Of a DNA stretch of 64,000 bases, positions 52,001 to 62,900 are shown in pieces. Location: the NCBI GenBank assembly GCA_949775045.1, contig OX459103.1:2934501-2998500 (forward strand). Direction: 5' to 3'. Under the pieces are notes generated by a model. That model did no database searches and was not told the DNA's origin. It saw only the letters and a program-made list of their open reading frames with translations. Origin of the DNA: Metridium senile (Eukaryota > Cnidaria > Anthozoa > Actiniaria > Metridiidae). Numbering within the stretch: the stretch's first letter is position 1; the number at the start of each line of letters is the position of its first letter. Both the position numbers and the translations under genes were made by a program.

Positions 52001-53312
52001 AATCTGTCAGAGGACTAGATGGAATGTTTGTCCACCGTTCTATAAAAGAATCAAGGTTAGATTCTATTTTTTCCTTTTTGGGAGTGCTTTTTAATCTTGA
52101 TTGTCCTTGATCATCATCTTGTCTAAAAATCTGAGTAAAATCTTTTATCATATCAAGGTAGAGAGGATTTGTTCGCAACACTGTCCGTACTATTCGTTGG
52201 CAAGCATGAAACAGGTCTAATTTAACATCTACATCAGGAAAAACACCATTATATTTGTTTCGCATGTGACAGCAGTCATCCAAGCAAATCAAATCAAGTT
52301 TTGAGTTTAAGCCCTCTAATCTTGTCTTTAGTTCATTTAATACATCCTGTATTTCTGAAAAAGCTGTTGATTTTGTTAGTTTCCAAGCTAATACTTCGCC
52401 ATTCTCATTAAGAGCAATAAATAATTGATCAAATTGTTTAATGAATTTATTGTCTTTTTCCCTGACAAGTCCAATATTATTGCTTATCTTGAATGTGTGA
52501 TCACATGTCAAAGCAGCAGCAGTCACTCTATCCATCTCCATTTCATATAGATGTTTCTTCCTTCTAAATGTCTCTAAAAATAAATTGATTATCTGGTCAT
52601 TGCTTGGAAATGCAAAGACTGGGTTGGAGTAAAATTCAGAATAACTTGAATTAACTTCTGTGCAGTGGTCATTTGCTGCGGCTAAATAAATTTGTCTCTG
52701 TCTGCAAAAAGTTCGGAAATTCAAAGAAGCCAATCCTTCACTGATAGTTAAAAAATTAACTCCTTGTAAAATCTGTGTCTCTATATATTGAAGCAGATTT
52801 TTGGTACAGCCACTTCGCTGAAATAGTTCAACAGGAAAGTAAGCCTGGATATTAGAGGGCAAACACCGTAAAACATCAGGTGAAGTTGATCGAAGAATGT
52901 GACTAATTCTCCCATGGACACAATAGTAGATTCTTTGAACCAAAATAATATTGCCTTGAATGTCATATACTAGTCTGGCATCACTGTCTTTCCTGCCTGA
53001 GACAGTATTGGTCCACTTTAGGGGAAGCAAGTTCTTGTCATGAACTGGGCATTTCATTTGGATTCCAAAATGTTCTTGAGGGCTCCATATCAGCACCTTT
53101 GGCATGAAATACTCAGTTTTTGAAGATACAGCACTCGGAAATGGAGGATGTATAACTGATGAGAACTTGGAATCTTGGGGTTTCTCTTGAAATTCTTTAG
53201 TTATTGTATCAATGTAGAGCTCCACACCAGCTGCATTGTTTAGGAGGACTCCAGATGAATTGTATACCATCAGCAGAAGGAAGATGAATACTTGCATATC
53301 TGGTTGGGACAT
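49082..53312 (-). CDS. transposase-like protein: DDE/RNase-H core + OTU protease + CXC domain
   Basis: Two exons, 50918-53312 and 49082-49833, join in frame across GT-AG (CAG/GTAAGA donor, TTTCTCAACCATAG acceptor) into 1048 residues. Residues 88-133 hold Cys/His pairs (KCPVH, YCVHG). A putative catalytic core has Asp271 (CDHTFK), Asp345/346 (LDDCC), an LDLFHACQR motif at 365-373, and Glu465 (GTERNEQ), resembling ISL3/MULE-type transposases. Residues 640-795 match an OTU cysteine protease, with Cys656 in RDGDCAFRS and His791 in GAGHYDA. Exon 2 encodes two CXC-type cysteine clusters (RCPC...KCCCLNC; KCPCFSQKQPC...CSCHKC) and a helical tail starting SWTLQETCILE. I believe unnamed relatives of the first part occur in cnidarians and molluscs. 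An in-frame stop lies just before ATG 53312. The hydrophobic N-terminus (residues 7-24) could be a misread intron end. Confidence 0.72.
49834..50917 (-). other. intron of the transposase-OTU-CXC gene
   Basis: This is a 1084-bp AT-rich intron with a TTTATTTATTTTATT low-complexity stretch near 50025-50060. No other coding sequence was recognised. The intron separates the OTU active-site histidine from the CXC module by only eight residues. Confidence 0.6.
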
Positions 53313-54040
53313 TGGTTGGTTTTATATTACTAAAAAATATTAAATGAGATAAAATTATATATAGAATGTCATAGCTATGTAACTATACACTCCATTGCAA
53401 AATCATTTTCGGGTTTCAAAGCATAGAATATAGAAGCTGAGATGGAAAGTAACTGTTATTCTGGGAACTTAGGATATACTTAACACTTGATTTATTCATT
53501 AGGAAATGTGTTAATAAAGAGCCTCTACACATCTTCTGTCAGTGCAAAGTTTTATGAACATTTTACATAATTAAAAGATACATAATTTGTATCTTTTAAT
53601 GTTCTTGTTTTTTGTTGTTGTTTTTTTACCCTTGAGAGATACAATGCATACCTGATACTTTTACTCAGGAGTGCCCCCCCCCCCCCCCCCCCCCCCCCTT
53701 CCTCCAGGGTTTCCTATTGTAAAAGCATAGCTTGAAATATCTATTTTAGATATAATTTATATGATCAATTTATGAATTATTAATTTATATAGAGGGGACT
53801 ATAATGATTTTTCCCTGTAAAGATTTTTTGTTTAATTTAAACATATTCTATCATAACAGTAATTAACCCCTAAATGTTAAGACTTAGGGGGGCATTAAAA
53901 TTCCTCTTAATGCAGAAGAAGGCATTGCGGGGGAAGGGAGTGGCTTTATCAATTTGTTACTGCAATTCTCAAAATTCTGCGAGCTATATGTGAGCTAAAT
54001 TCTGCAAGCTAATTTGGTTATTCACTACTGCCACTGAGTC
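53313..54040. other. upstream of the transposase-like gene, with a poly(C) tract
   Basis: AT-rich sequence with a run of 25 C at 53674-53698. I looked for an inverted repeat shared with 48.1-49.1 kb and saw none. Confidence 0.5.
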
Positions 54041-54615
54041 AAAAATATAAAAGGTACCGACTGATTATTTTTGATTGACGGCAGTGAAAACCAAGTTTCA
54101 CAAAAAGTCATTGAAATGTCTGAGTTTTGAGAAATTTGAGAATTGCAGCAATATGTGTGAGCAGCTGCATCTAGCTGTTAATAGTCCAAGCAAATGAATG
54201 ATTATCTCATACTGCTACAGCCAGGCTATCTCTAACTGGGCATGGTGCTCCACACTTCATTGGACTTGAAAGATGTAATAGAATCCATTGGGCTGGTTTT
54301 AGTTTTCGCAGGATAGAAGCTGAGAGATGATTAATTGGATGTTACTGCATGACCAGTTATAAAAATATTCCAGAGGCAAACGAGGCAGTTGCACGCCTTA
54401 CTTATTAAAGCTCATGTAAGCTTATACTGAACTTGCAATTGTATAAATTGGATTCTTGTCCTTGGTACCTGATTGTGAGGCTTGAAAGTCCTGAATACAG
54501 CTGTAAAAAGCGGTAACATGAAATCTGTATGATATCCATCTTTAAAGCTATTCTCAAAATTCTGCGAACTCCGTAATACACCATTTCACAGTTCTCGTTG
54601 CTCAACCTCGGCCAG
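54041..54615. repeat. remnants of the GGTACCGACT/TTTCACA foldback repeat
   Basis: GGTACCGACTGATTATTTTT and CAGTGAAAACCAAGTTTCAC, followed by TGAAATGTCTGAGTTT, are related to the palindrome at 13780-14025. TCAAAATTCTGCGARCT occurs at about 53970 and 54550. Confidence 0.5.
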
Positions 54616-55975
54616 CCATTTTATATTGTGGGCTCAATTATTTTTTCAGCGGGCTTTGCCTATCAGGTCTGTTTGAAAAGTCTCACGAACTTATTATGCA
54701 CCTGTTTTGTTCCATGGTTTTGTTGTTGCTGTTTTTTGGCAAAACTATGATGCATATTAAAGAAGGCTTTGCTAATATGTGTAATATTTCACTTATGAAT
54801 CATTGCGACAGAACATAACGAAAAATAAAAATCTGACAAAAATATGTATTCAAACGGCGATGAAAATTTTAATTGCAATAATTGAAATAAGCGATTTATT
54901 TAAAATCGCTCTGATCAAAAGCTTTATTTATGGTTTCATTTAGCGGGCCTCAGTATGTAGTTTTTCCATATAGTCATTTCTCTGACGCTCATCGAAATCA
55001 AGAGATATTTGGCAAAAACGTATTTTAGCGGTCTGTGTTTATCGTTGCCATGGTAACATCGATTGGCATGAAATTGACATTAATCGATATCCAAACTTTC
55101 ATTTTTGCTGAACATCTGGCACAAAGTTGTTTAGATTAGACCAGGAAAAAGTCTCTCAATTCGATGAATAAATAGTGGAGGTGCGGTTGGTAGATTACTA
55201 CTGCACACAAAAAAAAAAATTGCTTTTGTCTTATTATCACTTGATTTTCTTAACGTATGGCATTGAAAAACAATCAAAAAAAGAAGATTAGTTTGCAAAG
55301 AATATAAATGGAAATAGTTAACTTTGTTAAAAAGCGAATTTTGCTATAAAAACGAAGAATGTTTGATAGCAGTCTGAAAAGCTGAATTAAATGAAAAATC
55401 AGGAAGCCCGTGTTTTGTATTTCTTTCTCTTGCTTTTTATCCTCATCCGAGTCATCCGAGTCGCTACAGCAAATGTAACCATGTTTTATTACTTTGCCTT
55501 CATTTCACTTTACCTTTTGCAAACCTTCTTACCAAAGAGAAATATTCTTTCGTTTATCTACGACTTGGAGATTTTTGCGATTTCTTTTTACTAATTTTAA
55601 AGAAATTTCCACTGGTCAACTGGCGTTTCACGTTTGCCGTAAACGGGATTCTTAAACTCTCTAATATTGTAAACAAATCGACAATACGATCAGATAGTTC
55701 GCTTGAAAATGGCATCTTCAAAAGCCACCAGATCAAAAAAAAGGGCTATGATGAACTTTTACTAACATTACAAAGTATTTAAAATCTATAGTGCCGATTA
55801 TAAATCGATTCATAATATATAGTGGGAAAATCAAAATATATATATATCCCCGAGGACGAAAACTAATCATCCAAATCATCTAAATAACTTTCCACAAATA
55901 ACCAGCAATATCACGAAACTGATTGTACGTGTTGACTGGAATAAAAAATAAGACGGGAACAAAGCTTAGGGCAAG
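54616..55975. other. spacer, nothing recognised
   Basis: AT-rich sequence between the transposase-like gene and the P-loop gene. A short perfect (TA)n lies near 55836. No gene seen. Open frames here are short and without recognisable motifs. Confidence 0.5.
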
Positions 55976-55978
55976 GGA

Positions 55979-56175
55979 GTTACGTCAGCGTTTTCAAAAG
56001 GCTCCGTTTTCGATCTGACTAAAACGATAGGCCTCCGTTTTCAAATGCCTCCTCTTTGGAGAGCGTTTTCGCATCGATGCGTTCTCATTTGAAAACGCAG
56101 GCGTTTTCGAGCGTTTTAGTGTGGACGGAAGGCCAAAACGCATCGAAAATTATGCGTTTTCAAACGAAAACACGG
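55979..56175. mobile_element. MITE-like sequence rich in CGTTTTCAAA motifs
   Basis: Repeated CCGTTTTC/GAAAACG words in both orientations (AGCGTTTTCAAAAGGCTCCG on the left, TGCGTTTTCAAACGAAAAC on the right) around GTGTGGACGGAAGGCCAAAA. It resembles hAT-type MITEs seen in many marine invertebrates, but no target duplication was defined. Confidence 0.4.
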
Positions 56176-56814
56176 GGGAAGGGGAAGCACGGGTTCCGTT
56201 CGTGATTGTCCCACGCTGTGATTACAGCCCAAACTGCTAGATTTTTTAAAATAACGCATTTAAGTGGACGGGGTCTACGAATGGAGGTGATCCATTTTGC
56301 GAATTGTAAATACTTTTCAAAGTTTTCAAATATCATTTACCTTTTTACATTGATTTCGTATGGTTGCCAGTCTTGAACTCCAACTATTTTTGTTGATTGT
56401 GATTTTATCTTGCATTTAAGAAGTTATGGTCACAACCCGTAAATAAGCAATTTGATATCATTGGAATTTCCTGTTTGTTTACTGTTTTATTGTTTTAGAC
56501 GTCACAAATGTTAGGTGATATACGACTGACACTCATTTGACAATATTTTCATCGAAACTTCCGTCTTGGCGGCATGTCGCTCCTATCTATCGCCTTTCTT
56601 TTTGTTAAGCAACAAACAACGTTAAAGAAAACTAAAGCATCAAGTGTCACTCGCTTTGTTTCCTACTTCTGTTCATACTTTTGCCGCTCCTTTCACGCCT
56701 TATGAGTGGTAGTTTGATAAACGTCGTCATAGAAAACTGATAGCGGCAAAGTCACTATCTAAGTCTATTCAAACTCTATTCAATTTGCGTTTGCCGCTAT
56801 TTTGTCATTCGCAC

Positions 56815-56875
56815 ATTTTGATTGGTTGACCAAACTACTAATCAGCAATTGTACGTCATCAACTACCAATCAGAA
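56815..56875 (+). promoter_or_regulatory. candidate promoter with two CCAAT-type motifs
   Basis: GATTGGTTGACC and ACCAATCAGAAA lie about 100-150 bp upstream of the ATG at 56969. An inverted pair of CCAAT boxes is common at NF-Y promoters. The same words also occur in local MITEs, so this is weak. Confidence 0.3.
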
Positions 56876-56968
56876 AGTGACGAAAGCAGAAACCACGGTA
56901 AGAAACTTGGTCGCAAAAGTTTTTTTCAGAAGCTGTTAAAATTTCGAATCGACAACTAGCAATCTAAA

Positions 56969-59900
56969 ATGGCGCAACCAGAAGTTCCAGAACTACAACT
57001 TGATGATGATATGAATGATTCCCTGATAGCTGAAGAAAGCCAACGAACGAACGCAGAGTCCGCTTCTTCCAGCGCAAGCAAAGACTCAAGAAAGCTAGTA
57101 AAAAATGATGTTGGGGAAATTGGATACTGGAACAAAAACGGCGTTTTCCAACCAATGACAAATTTTTCTGTGGAGTGCGTGGGATATGTGGTGGACAACA
57201 TTGGTAGCACGAGCGCGAATGGCTTCCTTTTTCGAGTCGTACCAAAAGGCTGTGTACTTACTTCTGGGGATCAAAATAACGACTTACGGTATGTCTTTAT
57301 GGTTTATTTATTTAGTCACGTGTAATGTGAACATGCTAGGCATAGATTTTTAGAAACTATCAAACACCAGAGATCAGGTTGGATTGTCATATTTCCTCTG
57401 TGCGCATCAGGTTTCCAACTTTGTCTTACGAGTTTTTAGCTGAGTGATGTATCGGGACCAATCATGCACTCACAAAATCGCGAAAAATATGAATTTTAAT
57501 CATGAAATACAGTACTTTTAACTTGACTTTCATGACTTCCAAAATATTAATATCGAAGTGACTAAACATCCGGCAGCCGGAGACGGTCTTCAAAAAACTA
57601 AACGTCCGGCAGTCTGAACATTTCTTATATTTCTCTTTGAAATCTGCTAACTTTTCTTTCAAGACTGTTTATTTTGATTCAGAATCCCCAAGCGCTTCTA
57701 GAAAACTAAAAAAACCGAGCTTTGTATTTTTGGTTAATCCTGTACATAGAGTACGAACGATCTAAGTGCGACACTTCGATATTTTTTCTCTGACGCTGCC
57801 GGAAATGGTCTTCAAAAAACTAAACGTCCGGAATGAGTGAGTCCGGATTCAGAATCCCCAAGTTTTCTGGAAGCGCTTGGGGATTCTGAATCAAAATAAA
57901 CAGTCTTGAAAGAAAAGTTAGCAGATTTCAAAGAGAAATATAAGAAATGTTCAGACTGCCGGACGTTTAGTTTTTTGAAGACCATTTCCGGCAGCGTCAG
58001 AGAAAAAATATCGAAGTGTCGCACTTAGATCGTTCGTACTCTATGAACAGGATTAACCAAAAATACAAAGCTCGGTTTTTTTAGTTTTCTAGAAGCGCTT
58101 GGGGATTCTGAATCAAAATAAACAGTCTTGAAAGAAAAGTTAGCAGATTTCAAAGAAAAATATAAGAAATGTTCAGACTGCCGGACGTTTAGTTTTTTGA
58201 AGACCGTCTCCGGCTGCCGGATGTTTAGTCACTTCGTATTAATATACTACCGTCAAATGCCGATGAAATTTCATAATGAGAATTAGTAAAATTCTACTAC
58301 TATACTATTGCAAATCCTGCATTCTGATTGGCTAACGTACTCACTATCTATCAGCCGATAGATAGTGGGTAGAGAAACCCGGATTTTTTTGGAAAAAATG
58401 GCGGTTTTTCCTTCGCGCTTTTGTGAAGTTTAGTATAGTATAGTTTAGTCGAGATTTTTACTAATTTTACGATTTCTATCGGCTTTGATAGTTGACTCGG
58501 GCCAGGAGCCCCTCGTCAACTATCAGCCGATAGAAATCTCGAGTTCGTCTTCTAATTGTTTTAAATTAGATAAGGTTTTGCCAAAAAAATTTGGAACATA
58601 CTCTCCGGTGATCCTCTCCGGTCTAAAACTAGAAAAGACAAACCACGTGCTGATATTTCCTTCGCTCGGATGTCAAAAGATTTACTAAGTTTCATTTCAA
58701 GTGGTTCTAAACCTTCATAAAAACTCTTTCAACGCACTTTCAAGTCAAACTTTTAAAATTTTTATAAGGAACTAGAGAACAAGAGACGAAACTAGTTCCT
58801 TAAAAAAGTTTTAAAAGTTTGAATTGAAAGTGCGTTGAAAGAGTTTTTATGAAGGTTTAGAACCACTTGAAATAAAACAAACCACGTGGTTTTTGGTTTT
58901 TGCGCGCGCGCACGAAAAAAAAGCACAGGAAACCCAAATAACAGGTACTAGCAATATCGGCCTGGCGTGGATCCGCTTGGTTTTTCTTGGTTATTCTCAT
59001 AGTTCCTTCAACTATTTTTACTTAGTTATTGCAATTTGTGCTTAAAGTAGGTTTATTGAGAAATTTACTTGCATGGCTTTTTTTATTTTTATAGAGTTTA
59101 ATAATAGGACCTTTTTGTTTGGAGAGCTTCTGCATCCGCCATTTTTCTTTCAAAACCGTGGAGTTAAAGCTTGAATCTAAGCTTAATTTACACAAACAAG
59201 CGAAATAGTGATCAAATTCTGTCAAAGCTTCCTATTAGGACAGTTTTCTAAATATTAAATAGTTATCTGAGTTAGTTAAATTTGTTTATTTAAATTATTT
59301 AAAACTTTGACTGAATGCATTTTAAGCTTACATGAGCTGATGGGTACGGTGGCCCACAAGGGCAAAACACAACTTAATATTTCGTTGAAAACACAACAAA
59401 GTTTCGCAGAACAAAACAAAGTTTCGTAGAACAAAACAAAGTTTCGTAGAACAAAACAAAGTTTTGTAGAACAAAATAAAGTTTTGCAGAACAAAACAAA
59501 GTTTCGTAGAACAAAACAAAGTTTCGTAGAACAAAACAAAGTTTTGTAGAACAAAATAAAGTTTTGCAGAACAAAACAAAGTTTCGGAGAACAAAACAAA
59601 GTTTCGGAGAACAAAACAAAGTTTCGGAGAACACAACTGCCAACTGATACAAAACAAACTTTCGGGAGACTGGAACTTAGCTCGGACAACACATGACTGA
59701 CTGAGTTTGGGCTACCTGTGGTCAGGGAAGTCGCTATGTTTTGTCAAAACAATAAAGTCAAAAAAAAAAACTGCGGTTATGCTGGGTGAGAACAGACTAC
59801 AAATATTGTCCTGGTTGTTGTACTTCATCTAGTACTTCAAGAAAGGAAGCCACGTCTGTAAATACTTTCACGGAATTTAAAGAAAAGAAGTCTAAGGAAA

Positions 59901-62900
59901 GGATCGAGCAATATCAATCAACCGGAAAAAATAAGAAAAGAAAGATGTCCGACTATTTCCCAATTACTATCAACGTTGGAGTCGCATCTATGCTATCAGG
60001 GACTATGACACCGGTACGAGGAAAGTCTTTACCACTCAAAGTTCCCAAATCTGTGTCAGCAAAACCTTCAATACTCAAGGAGGCGTTATAAGGAAAAGAG
60101 CAGCCTACGACATATCATTCAGAAACGATTAAACCACAGGTAGCCCAAGCTCACTGTTAGTGTTGATTTACTAAAGGATATATGGCTACTTTTGAAACTT
60201 CGATTTTTTACCTTAAAATTTAATAAAACTCTAACAGTGTCTTATTGTTGCTCTCTACAATCCTCTGACTTAATTTCAGCCAGTGTAGTTCAGGTTTAGT
60301 TACTTTCTCCCTGCTTTACATAAGGAGGTTTTGCTGACACAGATTTGGGAGCTTTGAGTGGTAAAGACTTTCCTCGTACCGGTGTCATAGTCCCTGATAG
60401 CATAGATGCGACTCCAACGTTGATAGTAACTGGGAAATAATCGGACATCTTTCTTTTCTTATTTTTTACGGTTGATTGATATTGATCGATCCTTTCCTTA
60501 GACTTCTTTTCTTTAAATTCCGTGAAAGTATTGACAGACGTGGCTTCCTTTCTTGAAGTACTAGATGAAGTACAACAACCAGGAAAATATTTGTAGTCTT
60601 TTCTCACCCAGCAACCACAGTTTTGACAAAACATAGCGACTTCCCTGACCACAGGTAGCCCAAACTCAGTCAGTCCAACATGCCATGTGTTGTCCGAGCT
60701 AAGTTCCAGTCTCCCGAAATTTTGTTTTGTATCAGTCGGCAGTTGTGTTCTCTGAAACTTTGATTTGTTCTCCGAAACTTTGTTTTGTTCTCCGAAACTT
60801 TGTTTTGTTCTACGAAACTTTGTTTTGTTCTCCGAAACTTTATTTTGTTCAATGAAACTTTATTTTGTTCCATGAAACTTTGTTTTGTTCTACAAAACTT
60901 TGTTTTGTTCTACGAAACTTTGTTTTGTTCTGCGAAACTTTGTTGTGTTTTCAACCAAATATTGAGTTGTGTTTTGCCCTTGTGGGCCACCGTAGATGGG
61001 CTTTATACATCACATCAGCTTAAGACTTATATATTTATAAATAGAGTGAAAACACTTAATCCGTGAAATCCGTGAAATAGATATTATACTAATACACTTT
61101 ACTAGACCAAAATCCCATTGTTTACTTTTGTGTCTATTTGACTATTACACTTTAACAAGCAATTTTTATTTCATGGGTTAAATAACTTCACTCTAGTATA
61201 TATAATTAGTATATTTTAGACATTTTAATACTAATATAGTTATAGTTATATTCCATATTCTTAGATTATTATATCTTACGAGGGCCATAAGTTTATCAGT
61301 GCAAACTGTTTCGTGTTTTAACCTCTATAAATAAAGTTGGTTATTATTATTATTTAATATTATGAATAAATATAATCTAAATACTTATGACACTTTGGTT
61401 TCATTATGTTCAAAGGGAACACAGTTACAGTTACCTAACATGGCGAGACATGTCTACGCAACAGGGCATTCTACATGTGTTCTCTTCAAATAAACTCTGG
61501 ACGGCTCCTAGCAAGGAGCAATACTTGCCTTCGTACTTTAAAGAGGTCTGCGACCAATATGTTAAGAAACCTGATGCCCATCGTGTCTTTCCAGTTGAGG
61601 TAAGTACATAAATACGCTTGACTGTGATCTCAAGTAGAGTGGTTTTAGCATGCAGGATCAGTATTGTGAATGTGAAACCACTGTAAATACATGTCCCATC
61701 CCCCCCCCCCCCCCCCCCAACAAAAAAAAGATTTTTGCATTTTAGGTGGGATTGGGAATTGAATATAAAGACAACAGGATAAGGGGCTTTGAGAATATAT
61801 TATTATATGGACTTTTGAGACTACAGTAAAAACCTGCATATATAAGAACCACTATTTTCCCAGGTTAGGCTAAAGTGGTTCTTATGTAATTGGTATTTAG
61901 TGAGAAATTAGGCTAAGGTGGTTCTTAACTGGTTCTTATTTACAAAGCAAGAACAATGTACATGTATTCTCATTGGGAACTAACTGATATACATCATTTA
62001 AAACATTTATCTTGTATTGATTTTAAATTTGGTCATTCAGACTTAACTTATATTTTTTCACCAAAATAAAAATAATAAGATATATCCAAATATATCCAAA
62101 TAAATCTTGAAACCTTTCAAATAAGAACCAGTCTAATTTCTTAGGCTAAAGTGCATGGTTCTTTTTTAACAGGTGCTTAAAAAGCAAATTTTAGCCTAAT
62201 GGTTCTTAATCCACTGGTTCTTATATGCGGGTTTTTTACTGTATGGTAGGCATTTTGAAATGCTAAGTCTATAGTTCTCTGCAATTAATTTCGTTTTTTG
62301 TTCTTTGTTTTATAGTGCCTTGGTCTTCAAAAAACCTCAGACCCTGCAACACCCATTTGGATTATTGGGTCTAACCTACATGTCAAAGTCGACCAAGAGA
62401 CCAAGACTGCAGAGAGGCTTGGCATATCAGAGTCGCCTTACTGTGTGCTTGACAGTAAGGCGTCCTACAAACTCCCTACCTTCAACTTCGAAGGTAAATA
62501 CAGTAGTATCTTGGTGTTTTCTATTGCGTTCTGATTGTCCATTTAATTATAGTTATTAAATGTTTAGGTGTAAGGAGCTTGAAGTGACATATTTACAGCA
62601 TCTTTCAAGAGATATTATTTTTATTGCTGCATCTTCAAGCTCTTTATTTTTATTCTTGCATTTCATGTAATCATTTCACAATGTACTAAATCATAAAGAG
62701 ACACACAAAAGATTTTGAATGCTTTCAATTTAATGATGCTACTTATTTTATAGGGGAAATACAGATTCAATCAGAAACCTAATTGTTACTTGCAATACTT
62801 GAATTCAAAATTTAGTTGTAATATAATTCAATTAAAATATTAACAATCTATAATCCCATACAAGCAACCATAGTATTATTTTCAAATTTTTTCGACCTGT

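Larger units (their letters stand above)
59345..60994. mobile_element. 1650-bp foldback element carrying an exon in both arms, 6-bp target duplication
   Basis: GATGGG flanks both ends (59339-59344 and 60995-61000). The ends are TACGGTGGCCCACAAGGGCA and TGCCCTTGTGGGCCACCGTA. Each arm has, from the outside in: the end sequence, a 20-bp tandem array (unit AACAAAACAAAGTTTCGTAG and variants; about 12 copies left, 9-10 right), a CTGACTGAGTTTGGGCTACC segment, and a coding block in inverted copies. The centre (about 60160-60300) is single-copy. It lies in intron 1 of the P-loop gene. Confidence 0.88.

Noticed and set aside
49082..53312. KDZ or Zisupton class for the transposase-like gene
   Set aside because: Those elements carry Ulp1-type proteases and different core motifs. 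The LDLFHACQR and NEQLHR spacing looks closer to ISL3/MULE types, so I left the class open.
59276..59692. Frames with FVLRNFVLFSETLFCS repeats
   Set aside because: Produced by the 20-bp tandem array in the foldback arm (20 nt repeats shift through three frames). No start, motif or splice support.
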